A stretch of 64,000 nucleotides of DNA, from NCBI RefSeq assembly GCF_003182475.1, contig NZ_QGTS01000004.1:131481-195480 (forward strand). The letters run 5' to 3'. Source of the stretch: Mangrovibacter plantisponsor. Lineage in GTDB: Bacteria > Pseudomonadota > Gammaproteobacteria > Enterobacterales > Enterobacteriaceae. The position numbers were made by a program, and so were the translations under genes. Positions 14,118 through 24,596 of the stretch are shown in pieces (position 1 is the first letter of the stretch; every line of letters starts with the position of its first letter). The notes under the pieces were generated by a model. That model was not told where the DNA came from. It did not search any database and worked only from the letters and a program-made list of their open reading frames with translations.

Positions 14118-15692
14118 ATGCAAACCAGTCACCCGACAGCCCCACCACTCTTGCAGGTAAGCCAGTTGTGTAAGCAATTTTCCGGCGTCGATGTGCTTAA
14201 AAAGATCGATTTCACACTGCAACGGGGTGAGGTACACGCGTTACTCGGTGGCAATGGCGCGGGGAAATCCACCCTGATGAAAATCATTGCCGGGGTTACA
14301 CCGCAGGATTCAGGCACAATCGCTATTGATGGCGCGGTATGCAGCCGGTTAACCCCGGTTAAAGCACACCAACTGGGGATTTACCTGGTACCTCAGGAGC
14401 CGTTGCTGTTCCCCAGCCTGACAGTAAAAGAAAACATTCTGTTTGGGCTGAAAGGTTCGCAGGCAACCACCGCAAAAATGGCCCTGTTACTGAATGAACT
14501 GGGCTGTAAATTCGATACCGCCAGCCCGGCGGGAATGCTGGATGTCGCCGACCGGCAAATGGTGGAAATCATGCGCGGGCTAATGCGTGATTCCCGCATT
14601 CTTATTCTTGATGAACCGACGGCTTCATTAACCCCTGCTGAAACTGCACGCCTGTTCTCCCGGGTGCGGGAACTGCAGCGCAAAGGTGTGGGGACGGTGT
14701 TTATCTCCCACAAGCTCCCGGAGATCCGCCAGATTGCCGACGTGGTGAGCGTAATGCGCGACGGCAACATTGCCCTGAACGGCAAAACACAGGAACTCTC
14801 TACTGACGACATTATTCAGGCAATCACGCCAGCGGCCCGCAATGAAGCCCTGTCGCCCACCCAAAAACTGTGGCTCAGCGTTCCCGGCTCCCGCCCGGAT
14901 GTTGATAAAGGCAGCCCGGTACTGTCGGTTGAACAACTGAGCGGTGAAGGCTTCAGGGATATTGCGCTCGAAGTACGCGCAGGCGAGATTCTGGGGCTTG
15001 CCGGCCTTGTTGGTGCCGGGCGCACCGAACTTGCGGAAACACTGTATGGGTTGCGCCCGGTATCTGCCGGGCAGCTTCACCTTAACGGGCTGAACATCAC
15101 TCACCTGAATACCCGCCAGCGGCTGGCGCATGGCCTGGTGTATTTGCCTGAAGACCGGCAATCCTCTGGTCTGTATCTGGATGCTTCGCTGGTGTGGAAT
15201 GTCTGCTCCCTCACTCATAACCAGCAGGGGTTCTGGTCCCATACGCAACGTGATAACGCCACGCTTGAGCGCTACCGGCGGGCGCTGGATATTAAATTCA
15301 GCGATACCGAACAACCGGTACGGACCTTGTCCGGTGGTAACCAACAAAAAATCCTGATTGCGAAGTGCCTGGAAGCCTCGCCACAAGTTCTGATTGTGGA
15401 TGAACCCACCCGCGGTGTGGATGTGGGTGCCCGCAACGATATTTACCAGTTGATCCGCAGTATTGCCGACCAGAACGTCGCCATCCTGTTTATCTCTTCC
15501 GACCTGGAGGAAATCAGCATGATGGCCGACCGGGTTTATGTCATGCATCAGGGGGAAATCAACAACCTGCCATTGAGTGGTGCAGATATCAGTGTCGACA
15601 CCATTATGCGCCTCGCCTTTGGCGAAGGGAGCGCCGCACTCCAGCCTCGATCTGACTCTTTAGCCAGCACACAGGGGAAACATGTATGTTGA
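14118..15692 (+). CDS. lsrA: AI-2 ABC importer, ATP-binding protein LsrA
   Basis: 524 aa, two fused ABC ATPase domains as in other sugar importers of the CUT2 class. First half: Walker [10 protein letters not shown] (residues 44-52), Walker [13 protein letters not shown]. Second half: divergent Walker [10 protein letters not shown], signature LSGGNQQKI, Walker [13 protein letters not shown]. The first half lacks a canonical LSGGQ ([12 protein letters not shown] instead), a feature of this family. Powers uptake of AI-2 through LsrC/LsrD. First gene of the rightward operon. Its stop overlaps the lsrC start by 7 bases. Confidence 0.97.
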   Translation: MQTSHPTAPPLLQVSQLCKQFSGVDVLKKIDFTLQRGEVHALLGGNGAGKSTLMKIIAGVTPQDSGTIAIDGAVCSRLTPVKAHQLGIYLVPQEPLLFPSLTVKENILFGLKGSQATTAKMALLLNELGCKFDTASPAGMLDVADRQMVEIMRGLMRDSRILILDEPTASLTPAETARLFSRVRELQRKGVGTVFISHKLPEIRQIADVVSVMRDGNIALNGKTQELSTDDIIQAITPAARNEALSPTQKLWLSVPGSRPDVDKGSPVLSVEQLSGEGFRDIALEVRAGEILGLAGLVGAGRTELAETLYGLRPVSAGQLHLNGLNITHLNTRQRLAHGLVYLPEDRQSSGLYLDASLVWNVCSLTHNQQGFWSHTQRDNATLERYRRALDIKFSDTEQPVRTLSGGNQQKILIAKCLEASPQVLIVDEPTRGVDVGARNDIYQLIRSIADQNVAILFISSDLEEISMMADRVYVMHQGEINNLPLSGADISVDTIMRLAFGEGSAALQPRSDSLASTQGKHVC

Positions 15693-16735
15693 AATTTATC
15701 CAGCAGAACCGGGAAGTGACTGCGTTTATCGCCATTCTGTGTTTGTTTGCCCTGCCTGGTGCGCTCGACAGCCATTACTTTGGTATTGGCACCGTCACCA
15801 TGGTATTCAGCAGTGCACAAATTCTGATGCTGCTGGCGATGGGTGCAGTGCTGGTCATGCTGACGCGCAATATTGATGTTTCCGTGGGTTCCATCACCGG
15901 GATGTGCGCGGTATTACTGGGGCTGATGCTCAATGCTGGTTACAGCCTGCCTGTTGCCATTGCCGCCACTCTGTTACTGGGGCTGTGTGCGGGCCTGGTG
16001 AATGGCATTTTGGTTGCCTGGCTGAAAATTCCGGCGATAGTCGCCACACTGGGAACCCTCGGCCTGTATCGCGGCATTATGCTGCTCTGGACGGGAGGGA
16101 AATGGATTGAAGGCCTGCCCCCGGAATTAAAAAACCTTTCCGAACCGGTGATTCCGGGCCTTTCCCCAATTGGCATTGTGATTATTTTCCTCGCGCTGGG
16201 CTTCGCGTGGGTCCTGGCAAAAACACAAACTGGCCGCAGTTTTTACGCCACGGGAGATAACCTGCAGGGTGCCCGCCAGTTGGGGGTGCGTACAGAATCG
16301 GTACGCCTGGCCGCCTTTGCGTTTAATGGCATGATGGCCGCACTTGCCGGGATCGTCTTCGCCTCGCAAATCGGCTTTATTCCCAACCAGGCAGGTACCG
16401 GGCTGGAAATGAAGGCCATTGCTGCCTGTGTACTGGGTGGTGTCAGCCTGCTGGGCGGTTCCGGGAGCATTATTGGCGCGGTGCTTGGCGCTTATTTTCT
16501 CACCCAAATAGACAGCGTACTGGTGCTGCTGCGTATCCCCGCCTGGTGGAATGATTTTATTGCCGGGCTGGTGTTACTGGGTGTACTGGTCTTTGACGGC
16601 CGGTTACGTATGGCACTTGCCCGCAATATTCGCAAACAGAAATATGCACGTTTCGCCCCAAAGCCCCCGGCCAGCAAGAGCGCGATAAACCCGCCAGAAA
16701 TAACCGCCCATGACAAAAAACGGAGGGTAGCCTGA
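15686..16735 (+). CDS. lsrC: AI-2 ABC importer, permease LsrC
   Basis: 349 aa, polytopic inner-membrane permease of the RbsC/AraH class. The motif region [20 protein letters not shown] near residue 55 and the conserved loop [21 protein letters not shown] near 235 (ATPase contact) are present. Forms the channel with LsrD. Overlaps lsrA upstream and shares one base with the lsrD start (TGATG). Confidence 0.96.
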   Translation: MLKFIQQNREVTAFIAILCLFALPGALDSHYFGIGTVTMVFSSAQILMLLAMGAVLVMLTRNIDVSVGSITGMCAVLLGLMLNAGYSLPVAIAATLLLGLCAGLVNGILVAWLKIPAIVATLGTLGLYRGIMLLWTGGKWIEGLPPELKNLSEPVIPGLSPIGIVIIFLALGFAWVLAKTQTGRSFYATGDNLQGARQLGVRTESVRLAAFAFNGMMAALAGIVFASQIGFIPNQAGTGLEMKAIAACVLGGVSLLGGSGSIIGAVLGAYFLTQIDSVLVLLRIPAWWNDFIAGLVLLGVLVFDGRLRMALARNIRKQKYARFAPKPPASKSAINPPEITAHDKKRRVA

Positions 16736-17733
16736 TGAATAACCTCAAACGTTATGGCTGGGAACTGGCACTGGCTGCGCTGCTGGTAATTGAAATCCTC
16801 GGGTTTGGTGCAGCTAACTCGCAAATGCTGAACATCAATGTGCTGCTGTTCAGCACCAGCGATTTTATCTGCATTGGCCTTGTTGCCCTGCCGCTGACCA
16901 TGGTGATTATCAGTGGTGGTATTGATATTTCGTTTGGCTCAACCATTGGGTTATGCGCCATTACGTTCGGGATGCTGTTTCAGGCAGGTGTTCCGCTACC
17001 GCTGGCGATTGTGCTCACCGTGCTGGCTGGTACTGTGTGTGGGCTTATCAACGCAGCGCTGATTCTCTACACCGGAATTAACCCACTGGTGATAACACTC
17101 GGCACCATGTACCTGTTCGGCGGCAGTGCCCTGCTGCTTTCCGGCCTGGCGGGTGCCACCGGTTATGAAGGCATTGGGGGGTTCCCGGACAGTTTCACCA
17201 ACTTCGCCAACCTGTCCGTGCTGGGGCTACCGGTTCCTCTGCTGTTCTTCTTATTCAGCGTACTGCTTTGCTGGGCCTGGCTGCATAACACCCACCAGGG
17301 GCGCAACGTGTTTTTAACCGGCCAGAATGCCCGCGCCGCCCAGTACAGTGCCACGCCGGTTAACCGCACACTGTTCTTGCTTTACGCCATGACCGGGTTT
17401 GCCGCGTCCATCGCTGCCATTTTGCAGGTTTCCTATTTCGGTTCAGCCCGTTCTGACTTGGGTAGCGCCTTTTTAATGCCAGCTATCACTGCGGCTGTAC
17501 TGGGTGGCGCCAATATTTACGGCGGCTCTGGTTCCATTCTGGGCACAGCGCTGGCGACTTTGCTGGTGGGCTTCCTTCAGCAGGGTTTACAGATGGTGGG
17601 CGTACCCAACCAAATTTCCAGCGCCCTGTCTGGCGCACTGCTCATTATTGTTGTTGTCGGGCGTTCCGTCAGCCTTCATCGCGGGCAAATTCGCGACTGG
17701 CTGCGGCGTACCCAGGCTGCCTGGCAACGCTAG
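16735..17733 (+). CDS. lsrD: AI-2 ABC importer, permease LsrD
   Basis: 332 aa, second permease of the AI-2 transporter with the same family landmarks: [18 protein letters not shown] near residue 60 and [20 protein letters not shown] near 255. About nine to ten membrane helices. Coupled to lsrC by a 1-base overlap. A 52-bp gap precedes lsrB. Confidence 0.96.
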   Translation: MNNLKRYGWELALAALLVIEILGFGAANSQMLNINVLLFSTSDFICIGLVALPLTMVIISGGIDISFGSTIGLCAITFGMLFQAGVPLPLAIVLTVLAGTVCGLINAALILYTGINPLVITLGTMYLFGGSALLLSGLAGATGYEGIGGFPDSFTNFANLSVLGLPVPLLFFLFSVLLCWAWLHNTHQGRNVFLTGQNARAAQYSATPVNRTLFLLYAMTGFAASIAAILQVSYFGSARSDLGSAFLMPAITAAVLGGANIYGGSGSILGTALATLLVGFLQQGLQMVGVPNQISSALSGALLIIVVVGRSVSLHRGQIRDWLRRTQAAWQR

Positions 17734-17785
17734 CGATTACCACTTTTCACGGCCAATGCAACGCACTATTCGGAGAGAACAAATA

Positions 17786-18808
17786 ATGACTATGCAAAGC
17801 ATCAAAAAAATCGCCTGGCTGGGGGCTGTCGGCCTGGCAACATTAAGCCTGTCTGTGCAGGCGGCTGAGCGCATCGCATTTATTCCCAAACTGGTTGGTG
17901 TAGGTTTTTTCACCAGTGGCGGGAATGGTGCCAAAGAAGCTGGCAAAGCGCTCGGCGTGGATGTCACTTACGATGGGCCAACAGAACCCAGTGTGTCCGG
18001 CCAGGTGCAGTTAATTAATAACTTCGTAAACCAGGGGTACAACGCCATTATTATTTCGGCAGTGTCACCCGACGGCCTGTGCCCTGCGCTGAAGCGAGCC
18101 ATGCAACGTGGCGTTAAAGTGCTCACCTGGGATTCAGATACCCGCCCCGAGTGCCGCTCTTATTATATCGACCAGGGAACACCCACTCAGTTGGGCGGCA
18201 TGCTGGTTGATATGGCGGCACAACAAGTGAAGAAAGAAAAAGCCAAAGTGGCCTTCTTTTACTCCAGCCCAACGGTAACCGACCAGAACCAGTGGGTGAA
18301 CGAAGCGAAGAAAAAAATAGCCAGCGAACACCCGGGCTGGGAAATCGTCACCACCCAGTTTGGCTATAACGATGCCACTAAATCACTGCAAACTGCCGAA
18401 GGGATCATCAAAGCCTGGCCCGATCTGGACGCAATTATCGCCCCGGACGCCAATGCGCTTCCTGCCGCAGCTCAGGCTGCCGAAAATCTCAAACGCGACA
18501 ATATCGCTATTGTCGGCTTCAGCACCCCCAATGTTATGCGCCCCTACGTTAAGCGCGACACCGTTAAAGCCTTTGGCCTGTGGGATGTCGTCAACCAGGG
18601 GAAAATTGCTGTTTACGTTGCGAATACCTTGCTGAAAAACGGCGAACTTAACACTGGCGACAAGCTGGATATTCCCGGTGTCGGCCAGGTGGAAGTTTCA
18701 CCCAACAGCGTGCAGGGCTACAGCTACGAAGCAAAAGGCAATGGCATTGTTCTGCTGCCCGAACGCGTGGTGTTTACCAAAGACAATATCGATAAATACG
18801 ACTTTTAA
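17786..18808 (+). CDS. lsrB: AI-2-binding periplasmic protein LsrB
   Basis: 340 aa from the ATG at 17786, preceded by CGGAGAGA. The reading frame is open far upstream inside lsrD, but the signal peptide ([22 protein letters not shown]) fixes this start. Type I periplasmic binding protein: [20 protein letters not shown] opens the mature protein; ligand-site residues recognisable in [18 protein letters not shown] and [12 protein letters not shown]. It captures R-THMF, the Salmonella/E. coli form of AI-2, and can also act in AI-2 chemotaxis. Confidence 0.97.
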   Translation: MTMQSIKKIAWLGAVGLATLSLSVQAAERIAFIPKLVGVGFFTSGGNGAKEAGKALGVDVTYDGPTEPSVSGQVQLINNFVNQGYNAIIISAVSPDGLCPALKRAMQRGVKVLTWDSDTRPECRSYYIDQGTPTQLGGMLVDMAAQQVKKEKAKVAFFYSSPTVTDQNQWVNEAKKKIASEHPGWEIVTTQFGYNDATKSLQTAEGIIKAWPDLDAIIAPDANALPAAAQAAENLKRDNIAIVGFSTPNVMRPYVKRDTVKAFGLWDVVNQGKIAVYVANTLLKNGELNTGDKLDIPGVGQVEVSPNSVQGYSYEAKGNGIVLLPERVVFTKDNIDKYDF

Positions 18809-18865
18809 CTTTCCGGCACGCTTCAGGCGTGGTTTTACCGCTTTATTATCCGATGGAGTGAACAA

Positions 18866-19741
18866 ATGGCTGACTTAGACGACATCAAAGATGGCAAGAA
18901 CTTTCACACCGACCAGGCGCAGCGTAACACGGTATTTGCCCTGAAAGGCTGTGGTGCGCTGGACTGGGGCATGCAATCACGCCTGTCGCGGATTTTTAAC
19001 CCGAAAACAGGCAAAACCGTGATGCTGGCCTTTGATCATGGCTATTTTCAGGGGCCGACAACCGGGCTGGAGCGTATCGATATTTCGATTGCGCCACTGT
19101 TTGAACATGCGGATGTGCTGATGTGCACCCGTGGCGTGTTACGCAGCGTGATCCCCCCGGCAACCAACAAGCCCGTGGTGCTGCGGGCTTCAGGAGGCAA
19201 CTCGATTCTGACCGAGCTGAGCAATGAAGCAGTCGCCGTCGCCATGGATGATGCCGTGCGCCTGAACAGCTGCGCGGTTGCCGCTCAGGTCTACATTGGC
19301 AGTGAGCATGAGCACCAGTCCATTAAAAACATTATCCAGCTTGTGGATGCCGGGTTGCGGGTGGGCATGCCCACCATGGCAGTCACCGGTGTGGGCAAAG
19401 ATATGGCGCGCGACCAGCGTTATTTCTCACTCGCCACCCGCATTGCCGCCGAAATGGGGGCGCAGGTTATCAAAACCTACTATGTGGACCAGGGGTTCGA
19501 ACGCATTGCCGCAGGTTGCCCGGTTCCCATTGTGATTGCTGGCGGGAAAAAGCTGCCGGAGCGTGATGCGCTGGATATGTGCTACCACGCCATCGATCAG
19601 GGTGCCAGTGGTGTGGATATGGGGCGCAATATTTTCCAGTCTGATGCCCCGGTCGCCATGATTAAAGCGGTTCATGCCATTGTGCATGATGGCTTCACAG
19701 TCCAGCAGGCTTATGAACTTTTCCTGAGTGAAAAAGGCTAA
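18866..19741 (+). CDS. lsrF: 3-hydroxy-5-phosphonooxypentane-2,4-dione thiolase LsrF
   Basis: 291 aa, aldolase/thiolase TIM barrel of the DeoC/FbaB group. It transfers an acetyl group from P-HPD, the product of LsrG, to CoA, giving DHAP and acetyl-CoA, the last step of phospho-AI-2 breakdown. Landmarks: [22 protein letters not shown], the active-site Lys in [12 protein letters not shown], and the phosphate loop [11 protein letters not shown]. Terminal degradation gene of the pathway; 57 bp behind lsrB. Confidence 0.96.
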   Translation: MADLDDIKDGKNFHTDQAQRNTVFALKGCGALDWGMQSRLSRIFNPKTGKTVMLAFDHGYFQGPTTGLERIDISIAPLFEHADVLMCTRGVLRSVIPPATNKPVVLRASGGNSILTELSNEAVAVAMDDAVRLNSCAVAAQVYIGSEHEHQSIKNIIQLVDAGLRVGMPTMAVTGVGKDMARDQRYFSLATRIAAEMGAQVIKTYYVDQGFERIAAGCPVPIVIAGGKKLPERDALDMCYHAIDQGASGVDMGRNIFQSDAPVAMIKAVHAIVHDGFTVQQAYELFLSEKG

Positions 19742-19802
19742 AAAACCGGTGATAAGGGCCAGTGCAGTCGCCATGCTGGCCCAACCCCAAAGGAGGAAGA
19801 TT

Positions 19803-20093
19803 ATGCATGTCACGCTGGTTGAAATTAATGTGCATGAAGACAAAGTCGAACAGTTTCTGGACGTATTCCGGCTGAATCACCTGGGCTCGGTGCAGGAGCC
19901 TGGCAACCTGCGCTTTGATGTTCTGCAAGACCCGCAAGTGCCCACGCGTTTTTATATCTATGAAGCCTATGCCAGTGAGCAGGCCGTGGCCTTTCATAAA
20001 ACCACCCCGCATTACCAGGCCTGTGTGGCGGCACTTGAACCGTTAATGACCTGCCCACGCAAAAAGACTGCTTTTATTGGTATTCTGCCCTAA
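19803..20093 (+). CDS. lsrG: Phospho-AI-2 isomerase LsrG
   Basis: 96 aa from the ATG at 19803, preceded by AGGAGGAAG. The longer upstream frame is not needed. ABM-superfamily ferredoxin-like fold ([47 protein letters not shown]). Converts phospho-AI-2 (P-DPD) to P-HPD for LsrF. Active-site His in HKTTPHY is kept. 61 bp behind lsrF and 10 bp before lsrE. Confidence 0.95.
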   Translation: MHVTLVEINVHEDKVEQFLDVFRLNHLGSVQEPGNLRFDVLQDPQVPTRFYIYEAYASEQAVAFHKTTPHYQACVAALEPLMTCPRKKTAFIGILP

Positions 20094-20103
20094 GGAGCCT
20101 GCA

Positions 20104-20838
20104 ATGAACGCACACTTTGCCGGGCTGGACAGAGCCGCCTGCGTCCAGTTGCTGCGGCATTACCCGCTGAGTACCGGCATTCTGGCCGGGAAGTGGCTAC
20201 ACCTCAACGACCATTTGCAGGTACTCCGGCAACGGGAGCAACCACTACTCCATGTTGATATTATGGATGGGCAGTTTTGCCCGCAATTCACTGTCGGCCC
20301 CTGGGCGGTGGAGCAGTTGCCACAAGAGTGGCTGAAAGATGTGCATCTGATGGTAAATAACCCTTTTCCCGTTGCACAGGCTTGCGTGGCAGCAGGCGCA
20401 CACTGCATTACGCTACAAGCCGAATCCCCCGGTAATGTGCATGCGGTTTTGCACTGGCTGGGCGAGCAAACTGTACCGGTGGATGGCGGGGAAATGCCGG
20501 TGATACGCGGTATCAGCCTGAACCCGGGCACACCACTGGAAACACTGGTACCACTGCTGGAGCAGGTTGAAGTGATTCAGATCCTGGCGGTTAACCCAGG
20601 CTTTGGCAGCAAACTCGCTGTTCCGGTACTGAAGCAGCGTTTGGCAGACTTGTTCCGGTTGTTGGGTAATGCACGGGAACACAAAATCATTGCGGTGGAT
20701 GGCTCACTTCTTTTGCAGGATGTCGCCAGTTTGCGTGCCGGTGGTATCGACCGTGTGGTGTCAGGCAGCGCCCTGTTCAGGGGAAACATGCTGGATAAAA
20801 ATCTTACTGACTGGCTTGCTGTCTTGACCCCGGCCTGA
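20104..20838 (+). CDS. lsrE: Ribulose-phosphate 3-epimerase-like protein LsrE
   Basis: 244 aa from the ATG at 20104 (AAGGAG 7 nt upstream). Rpe-type TIM barrel: LLHVDIMDGQFCPQFTVGP holds the catalytic Asp and metal ligands, VHLMVNNP, LAVNPGFGSK and VDGS-LL are in order. LsrE is part of the lsr operon in Salmonella and absent from the E. coli operon; its exact substrate is not settled. The GI/VSGSALF end fits the phosphate site. Last gene of the operon; the dyad GTGCCTGCC..GGCGGGCAC at 20845-20867 follows. Confidence 0.93.
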   Translation: MNAHFAGLDRAACVQLLRHYPLSTGILAGKWLHLNDHLQVLRQREQPLLHVDIMDGQFCPQFTVGPWAVEQLPQEWLKDVHLMVNNPFPVAQACVAAGAHCITLQAESPGNVHAVLHWLGEQTVPVDGGEMPVIRGISLNPGTPLETLVPLLEQVEVIQILAVNPGFGSKLAVPVLKQRLADLFRLLGNAREHKIIAVDGSLLLQDVASLRAGGIDRVVSGSALFRGNMLDKNLTDWLAVLTPA

Positions 20839-20979
20839 CAACTTTGTGCCTGCCTTTATGGCGGGCACCGCACCCATTAGTCACTTAACCTGTTAGTCCT
20901 TATACCCTGATAACCTCACGGCTGTTCGCACCTGCCATTTAACGCCACACTCAGTGTCCTGACATAAAGGAGACTGACT

Positions 20980-21873
20980 ATGCGTGTATTCCTTACCGGT
21001 GCCACGGGGTTTATTGGTTCCCATATTGTTACTGAACTACTGGCTGCGGGCCACCAGGTAACTGGACTTGCCCGTTCAGACAGTGGCGAGCAGGTTTTGC
21101 GCGCCAAAGGGGTGGATGTGGTGCGGGGAAATTTAGAAGACCCGGCCAGCCTGTTACCCGGTGTCGCCCGGGCAGATGCAGTGATTCACACCGCGTTTGA
21201 CCATGACTTCACCCATTTTGCCGCCAATTGTGAGAAAGACCGGCGGGTAATTGAAGCACTGGGAAGCGCGCTCAGGGGCACCCACCGCCCGCTGCTAATT
21301 ACTTCTGGCGTGGGCCTGGGTGATGCAGGAGATGGCCTGCCCGCAACGGAAGCAGTGCAGAATTTCAGCCACCCAAACCCGCGCATTATTTCTGAACAAG
21401 CCGGTAACCAGTTACTGGAACAGGGTATCGATGTGCGGGTGATGCGCCTGCCCCAGGTACATGACACCCGCAAACAGGGCCTGCTGACAGCGTATATTCA
21501 ATTAGCGCTGGAAAAAGGCATGGTGGCGTATACCGGCGATGGCACTAACCGTTTTTCAGCCTGCCATGTGACAGATGCTGCGCGATTATACCGCCTGGTT
21601 CTGGAGCATGGGGAAGCAGGTAAACGCTACCATGCGGTTGCCGAGGAAGGTGTGGCGATGCATGCGCTGGCGGCAGCTATTGCCACCCGCCTGGCGTTAC
21701 CGCTGACTTCGCTGGCAGTTGAGCAGGCACAAGCCCATTTTGGCTGGTTCGCGATGTTTGTTGGCATGAACCTGACGGCAAGCGCCAGCTGGACGCAACA
21801 ACAATCAGGCTGGTTACCTGAAGGGCCAGGGTTACTGGCAGATTTGCAGCACCTGGAGCTTAGCGGCGCTTAA
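20980..21873 (+). CDS. NAD(P)-dependent SDR-family epimerase/dehydrogenase
   Basis: 297 aa. Rossmann start MRVFLTGATGFIGSHIVTELL with GATGFIG nucleotide loop (residues 7-13). Extended/atypical SDR resembling NAD-dependent epimerase-like proteins of unknown substrate (RGNLEDPASL, VIHTAFDHDF). The usual YxxxK is not clear: NPRIISEQAGNQLLEQG occupies that place, so activity is uncertain. Good ribosome site AAGGAG. Monocistronic, between lsrE and a terminator, and not obviously related to AI-2. Confidence 0.85.
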   Translation: MRVFLTGATGFIGSHIVTELLAAGHQVTGLARSDSGEQVLRAKGVDVVRGNLEDPASLLPGVARADAVIHTAFDHDFTHFAANCEKDRRVIEALGSALRGTHRPLLITSGVGLGDAGDGLPATEAVQNFSHPNPRIISEQAGNQLLEQGIDVRVMRLPQVHDTRKQGLLTAYIQLALEKGMVAYTGDGTNRFSACHVTDAARLYRLVLEHGEAGKRYHAVAEEGVAMHALAAAIATRLALPLTSLAVEQAQAHFGWFAMFVGMNLTASASWTQQQSGWLPEGPGLLADLQHLELSGA

Positions 21874-21891
21874 TGGCGCAGCACAGAGTAT

Positions 21892-21923
21892 AAAAAACCT
21901 CTCCCCTGAGGGAGAGGTTTTAC
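21892..21923. terminator. Bidirectional terminator between SDR gene and phoH
   Basis: 12-bp stem AAAACCTCTCCC (21894-21905) with GGGAGAGGTTTT (21910-21921), 4-nt loop. Lies between the convergent SDR gene and phoH. Confidence 0.92.
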
Positions 21924-21952
21924 CAGGCTTACGAGCGCGGTGTTATTCCGGG

Positions 21953-22741
21953 TTAGTCATAAGCCTGCAGTGTGCGTTGGCACAACTCAGAACGCACGCA
22001 GTCATCTTTACCAAACCGCACAACGCCAATCATATCGTCGTTAGCAAAGCGCGCCAGCGCATCACTTAACCCGGAAGCCACGCCACGGGGTAAATCGCAC
22101 TGGGTGACATCCCCGTTAACGATAACCGTGACATTTTCCCCCAGGCGGGTCAGGAACATTTTCATCTGAGCTGCTGTAACATTCTGCGCTTCATCAAGGA
22201 TGACGAACGCATTTTCAAACGTCCGCCCGCGCATATAGGCGAAGGGCGCAATCTCCACCTTACCAATCTCTGGCCGCAAACAATACTGCATGAATGAGGC
22301 CCCCAAACGCCGGACGAGGACATCGTAAACCGGCCTGAAATAGGGTGCGAACTTCTCTGATATATCCCCAGGTAAGAAGCCGAGGTCTTCATCGGCCTGC
22401 AATACCGGGCGGGTGACAATTATCCTGTCCACTTCTTTGTGAACCAGGGCCTCTGCAGCTTTAGCGGCACTAATCCAGGTTTTCCCACAACCGGCTTCAC
22501 CGGTGGCAAAAATCAGCTGTTTATTGTCGATAGCATGCAGGTACTGCGCCTGAGCGTCGTTACGCGCAACAATTGGCGAACTGTCCCGGCTGTCCCGCGC
22601 CATGCCAATTGCTTCAACACCACTCATTTGCACAAGCGAGGTGACCGATTCTTCTTCACGTTGCTTATGGCTGCGTGAATCCCGTCTGAGCACACGTTTG
22701 GCTTCACGACGAGCTTTGATCACTGCTTTTTGTCTTCCCAT
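21953..22741 (-). CDS. phoH: PhoH-family ATPase
   Basis: 262 aa from the ATG at 22741 (MGRQKAVIKARREAKR), with AGAAGG 8 nt upstream; a GTG 9 nt further up is less likely. P-loop ATPase of the PhoH family: Walker A TGEAGCGKTW (residues 74-83 approx.), Walker B FVILDEAQN, sensor VNGDVTQCD. Phosphate-starvation-inducible in E. coli, with RNA-related roles proposed for the family. The annotated E. coli protein is longer at the N-terminus; this start matches its internal Met. No clear Pho box was found upstream. Confidence 0.95.
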   Translation of the reverse strand: MGRQKAVIKARREAKRVLRRDSRSHKQREEESVTSLVQMSGVEAIGMARDSRDSSPIVARNDAQAQYLHAIDNKQLIFATGEAGCGKTWISAAKAAEALVHKEVDRIIVTRPVLQADEDLGFLPGDISEKFAPYFRPVYDVLVRRLGASFMQYCLRPEIGKVEIAPFAYMRGRTFENAFVILDEAQNVTAAQMKMFLTRLGENVTVIVNGDVTQCDLPRGVASGLSDALARFANDDMIGVVRFGKDDCVRSELCQRTLQAYD

Positions 22742-23260
22742 GGATGGCACCTTCTGTTGGTTTCAATTCCCGTATCTGGCGCACAGACACGATTTTAACT
22801 AACGTTGAGGTTTGTTGTTGGCTTCCTTGTAAGCCATAGATTGCCTGAAGAGCAGGTACTGCTGTGCGATGGGTTGCACAAGGCAGACCGGTGAAAACAG
22901 GTTCAGAGTTGAAAATCAGGGAGTATTCAGGGGTGACGGCTTTTACAGGGTCGGAAGCCCCGGGCCTGTGAAGAAGGCTGTGTTTTCTACAACTTAGTCC
23001 ATAACAGGACGCTACAACCATTCGCGATCTCCGGCGTAAAAACGCACTTCGTTGAGTTACGCTATGCTCTAAGTACACCAAAAACTATTACAAATGCAAC
23101 ATTTATTTTACGTTGTACTTATTGCATCACATCCAATCACTGTGAATGTTATTGCACAGAAATATTACCGTTTTATAACAGTAAAAAACTCATAGTAAAT
23201 TCTGATGACCGAATGGCAAAAAAAACGGCGGGCAGTAAGGCATTAATAAGTGCGGGAAAA
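22742..23260. other. Gene-free stretch upstream of phoH
   Basis: About 520 bp holding the phoH promoter region, AT-rich from 23080 to 23220. No ORF with a credible start and no clear Pho box, tRNA or hairpin was found. In E. coli phoH is followed on the other side by pga genes, which are absent here. Confidence 0.5.
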
Positions 23261-23263
23261 TAC

Positions 23264-23294
23264 TGACGCTCCCCCGGTCCGGCAGGGAGCGTCA
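23264..23294 (-). terminator. Probable terminator of efeB
   Basis: 10-bp stem TGACGCTCCC (23264-23273) with GGGAGCGTCA (23285-23294) directly behind the efeB stop. The following T-tract is weak, so termination may be only partial. Confidence 0.6.
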
Positions 23295-23307
23295 CATCAC
23301 GGACTGG

Positions 23308-24594
23308 TCAGGCTTCAAGCAGTTGCTGAGCCAGGTAGTGCTGTGCATCTGCCACACCTGGCAGGGCAAAAAAGTAACCGCCGCCAATCGGGCGAATATA
23401 CTCTTCCAGCGGCTCACCATTCAGGCGTTTTTGTACCCCGATAAACCCTTTTTCCAGATCATGCTGGTAGCAGACAAACAGCAGGCCCATATCCAGTTGC
23501 CCGGAACCGGTGATCCCTTGGGAATAGCTGTACCCCCGGCGCATCATCAGGCTGTCCTGGGTTTCAGCTGTACGCGGGTTGGCAAGGCGCATATGCGCAT
23601 CCAGCGGGATAACCTTGCCATCCGGGTCGCTGGCGTAATCCGGCACATCATGCTCATGCTTCATCCCCAGCGGCGCACCGGTGATTTTATCCCGGCCAAA
23701 GATATTCTCCTGTTCACGCAGCGGGGTTCTGTCCCAGAACTCAACATGAAACTGAATGATGCGCACGGCCTGGTAGCTGCCGCCATGGGTCCAGGCCGGT
23801 TCCTGCTGGCCGGGTGTCACCCAAATCACTTCATTCATCAGCGGCTGGTTCTTGCTGTCCGGGTTACCAGTACCATCTTTAAAGCCCAGTAAGTTAACCG
23901 GCGTCACCTTCCCTTTGCTCAGTGCGGCATGCTCGCCAATAAAGCCGTCACGCCGCCAGCGGACACTTAGCAAATCAGGCGTGTGCTTGATAATGTCACG
24001 CACGGCATGCACCACGGTATCTACTGAGTTGGCGCAAATCTGCAGCAGCAGGTCGCCATGGCATAAAGACGCATCCAGGGAGTCATTGGGGAAACGAGTC
24101 ATCACCTGCAGCTTGTCAGGCTTCTGTGCCGCCAGGCCAAAGCGTTCATCAAACAACGCGCTGCCAACTGAAACGGTAATGGTCAGGTTATCCGGCCAGA
24201 TATGCTCCCCTAAAATACCGGAATCCAGCGGTGGCATTTGCGGGTTTGGCGTGGCTGGTGCTAACCCGCCATGGGTCAGAAAAGCAATTCGTTTGGTCAG
24301 CAGCTTAAACAGGCGCACCAGGTCGTCTTTGTTTGCCGCCAGCACGTCAAAAGCCACCAGCATGATGGAAGACTGTTGTGGCGTCAGAATACCGGCCTGG
24401 TGTTCACCATAAAAATCCACCGCCTGTTTACGGGCATCTTCATCATCAAAGGTTTTTTCTGCACGTTGCGCAGCCGGTGCCGCGTGAGCCACCGGGCAAC
24501 CGCCCATCGCCAGCGCGCCACCCAGCATCCCCAGCCCTTTCAATAAGCGCCGACGCCCGGGTTCGGCGCCAGCGGCTAAATGTTTATCAGCCAT
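23308..24594 (-). CDS. efeB: Deferrochelatase/peroxidase EfeB (Dyp type, Tat-exported)
   Basis: 428 aa. Tat signal with twin arginines ([14 protein letters not shown]) and a cut near AHA-AP. Dyp-type haem peroxidase: GFKDGTGNP contains the GXXDG motif with the catalytic Asp, and [21 protein letters not shown] follow. Acts in the periplasm with EfeU and EfeO in ferrous iron uptake and is reported to extract iron from haem. Begins 2 nt behind the efeO stop. Confidence 0.96.
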   Translation of the reverse strand: MADKHLAAGAEPGRRRLLKGLGMLGGALAMGGCPVAHAAPAAQRAEKTFDDEDARKQAVDFYGEHQAGILTPQQSSIMLVAFDVLAANKDDLVRLFKLLTKRIAFLTHGGLAPATPNPQMPPLDSGILGEHIWPDNLTITVSVGSALFDERFGLAAQKPDKLQVMTRFPNDSLDASLCHGDLLLQICANSVDTVVHAVRDIIKHTPDLLSVRWRRDGFIGEHAALSKGKVTPVNLLGFKDGTGNPDSKNQPLMNEVIWVTPGQQEPAWTHGGSYQAVRIIQFHVEFWDRTPLREQENIFGRDKITGAPLGMKHEHDVPDYASDPDGKVIPLDAHMRLANPRTAETQDSLMMRRGYSYSQGITGSGQLDMGLLFVCYQHDLEKGFIGVQKRLNGEPLEEYIRPIGGGYFFALPGVADAQHYLAQQLLEA

Positions 24595-24596
24595 GA

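Noticed and set aside
22704-23081. 125-codon minus-strand ORF overlapping the phoH start
   Set aside because: Overlaps the phoH N-terminus in another frame and has low-complexity, non-family sequence.
23125-23160. CRP-like TGTGA..GCACA upstream of phoH
   Set aside because: Half-sites are 8 nt apart instead of 6, so it does not fit a CRP site.
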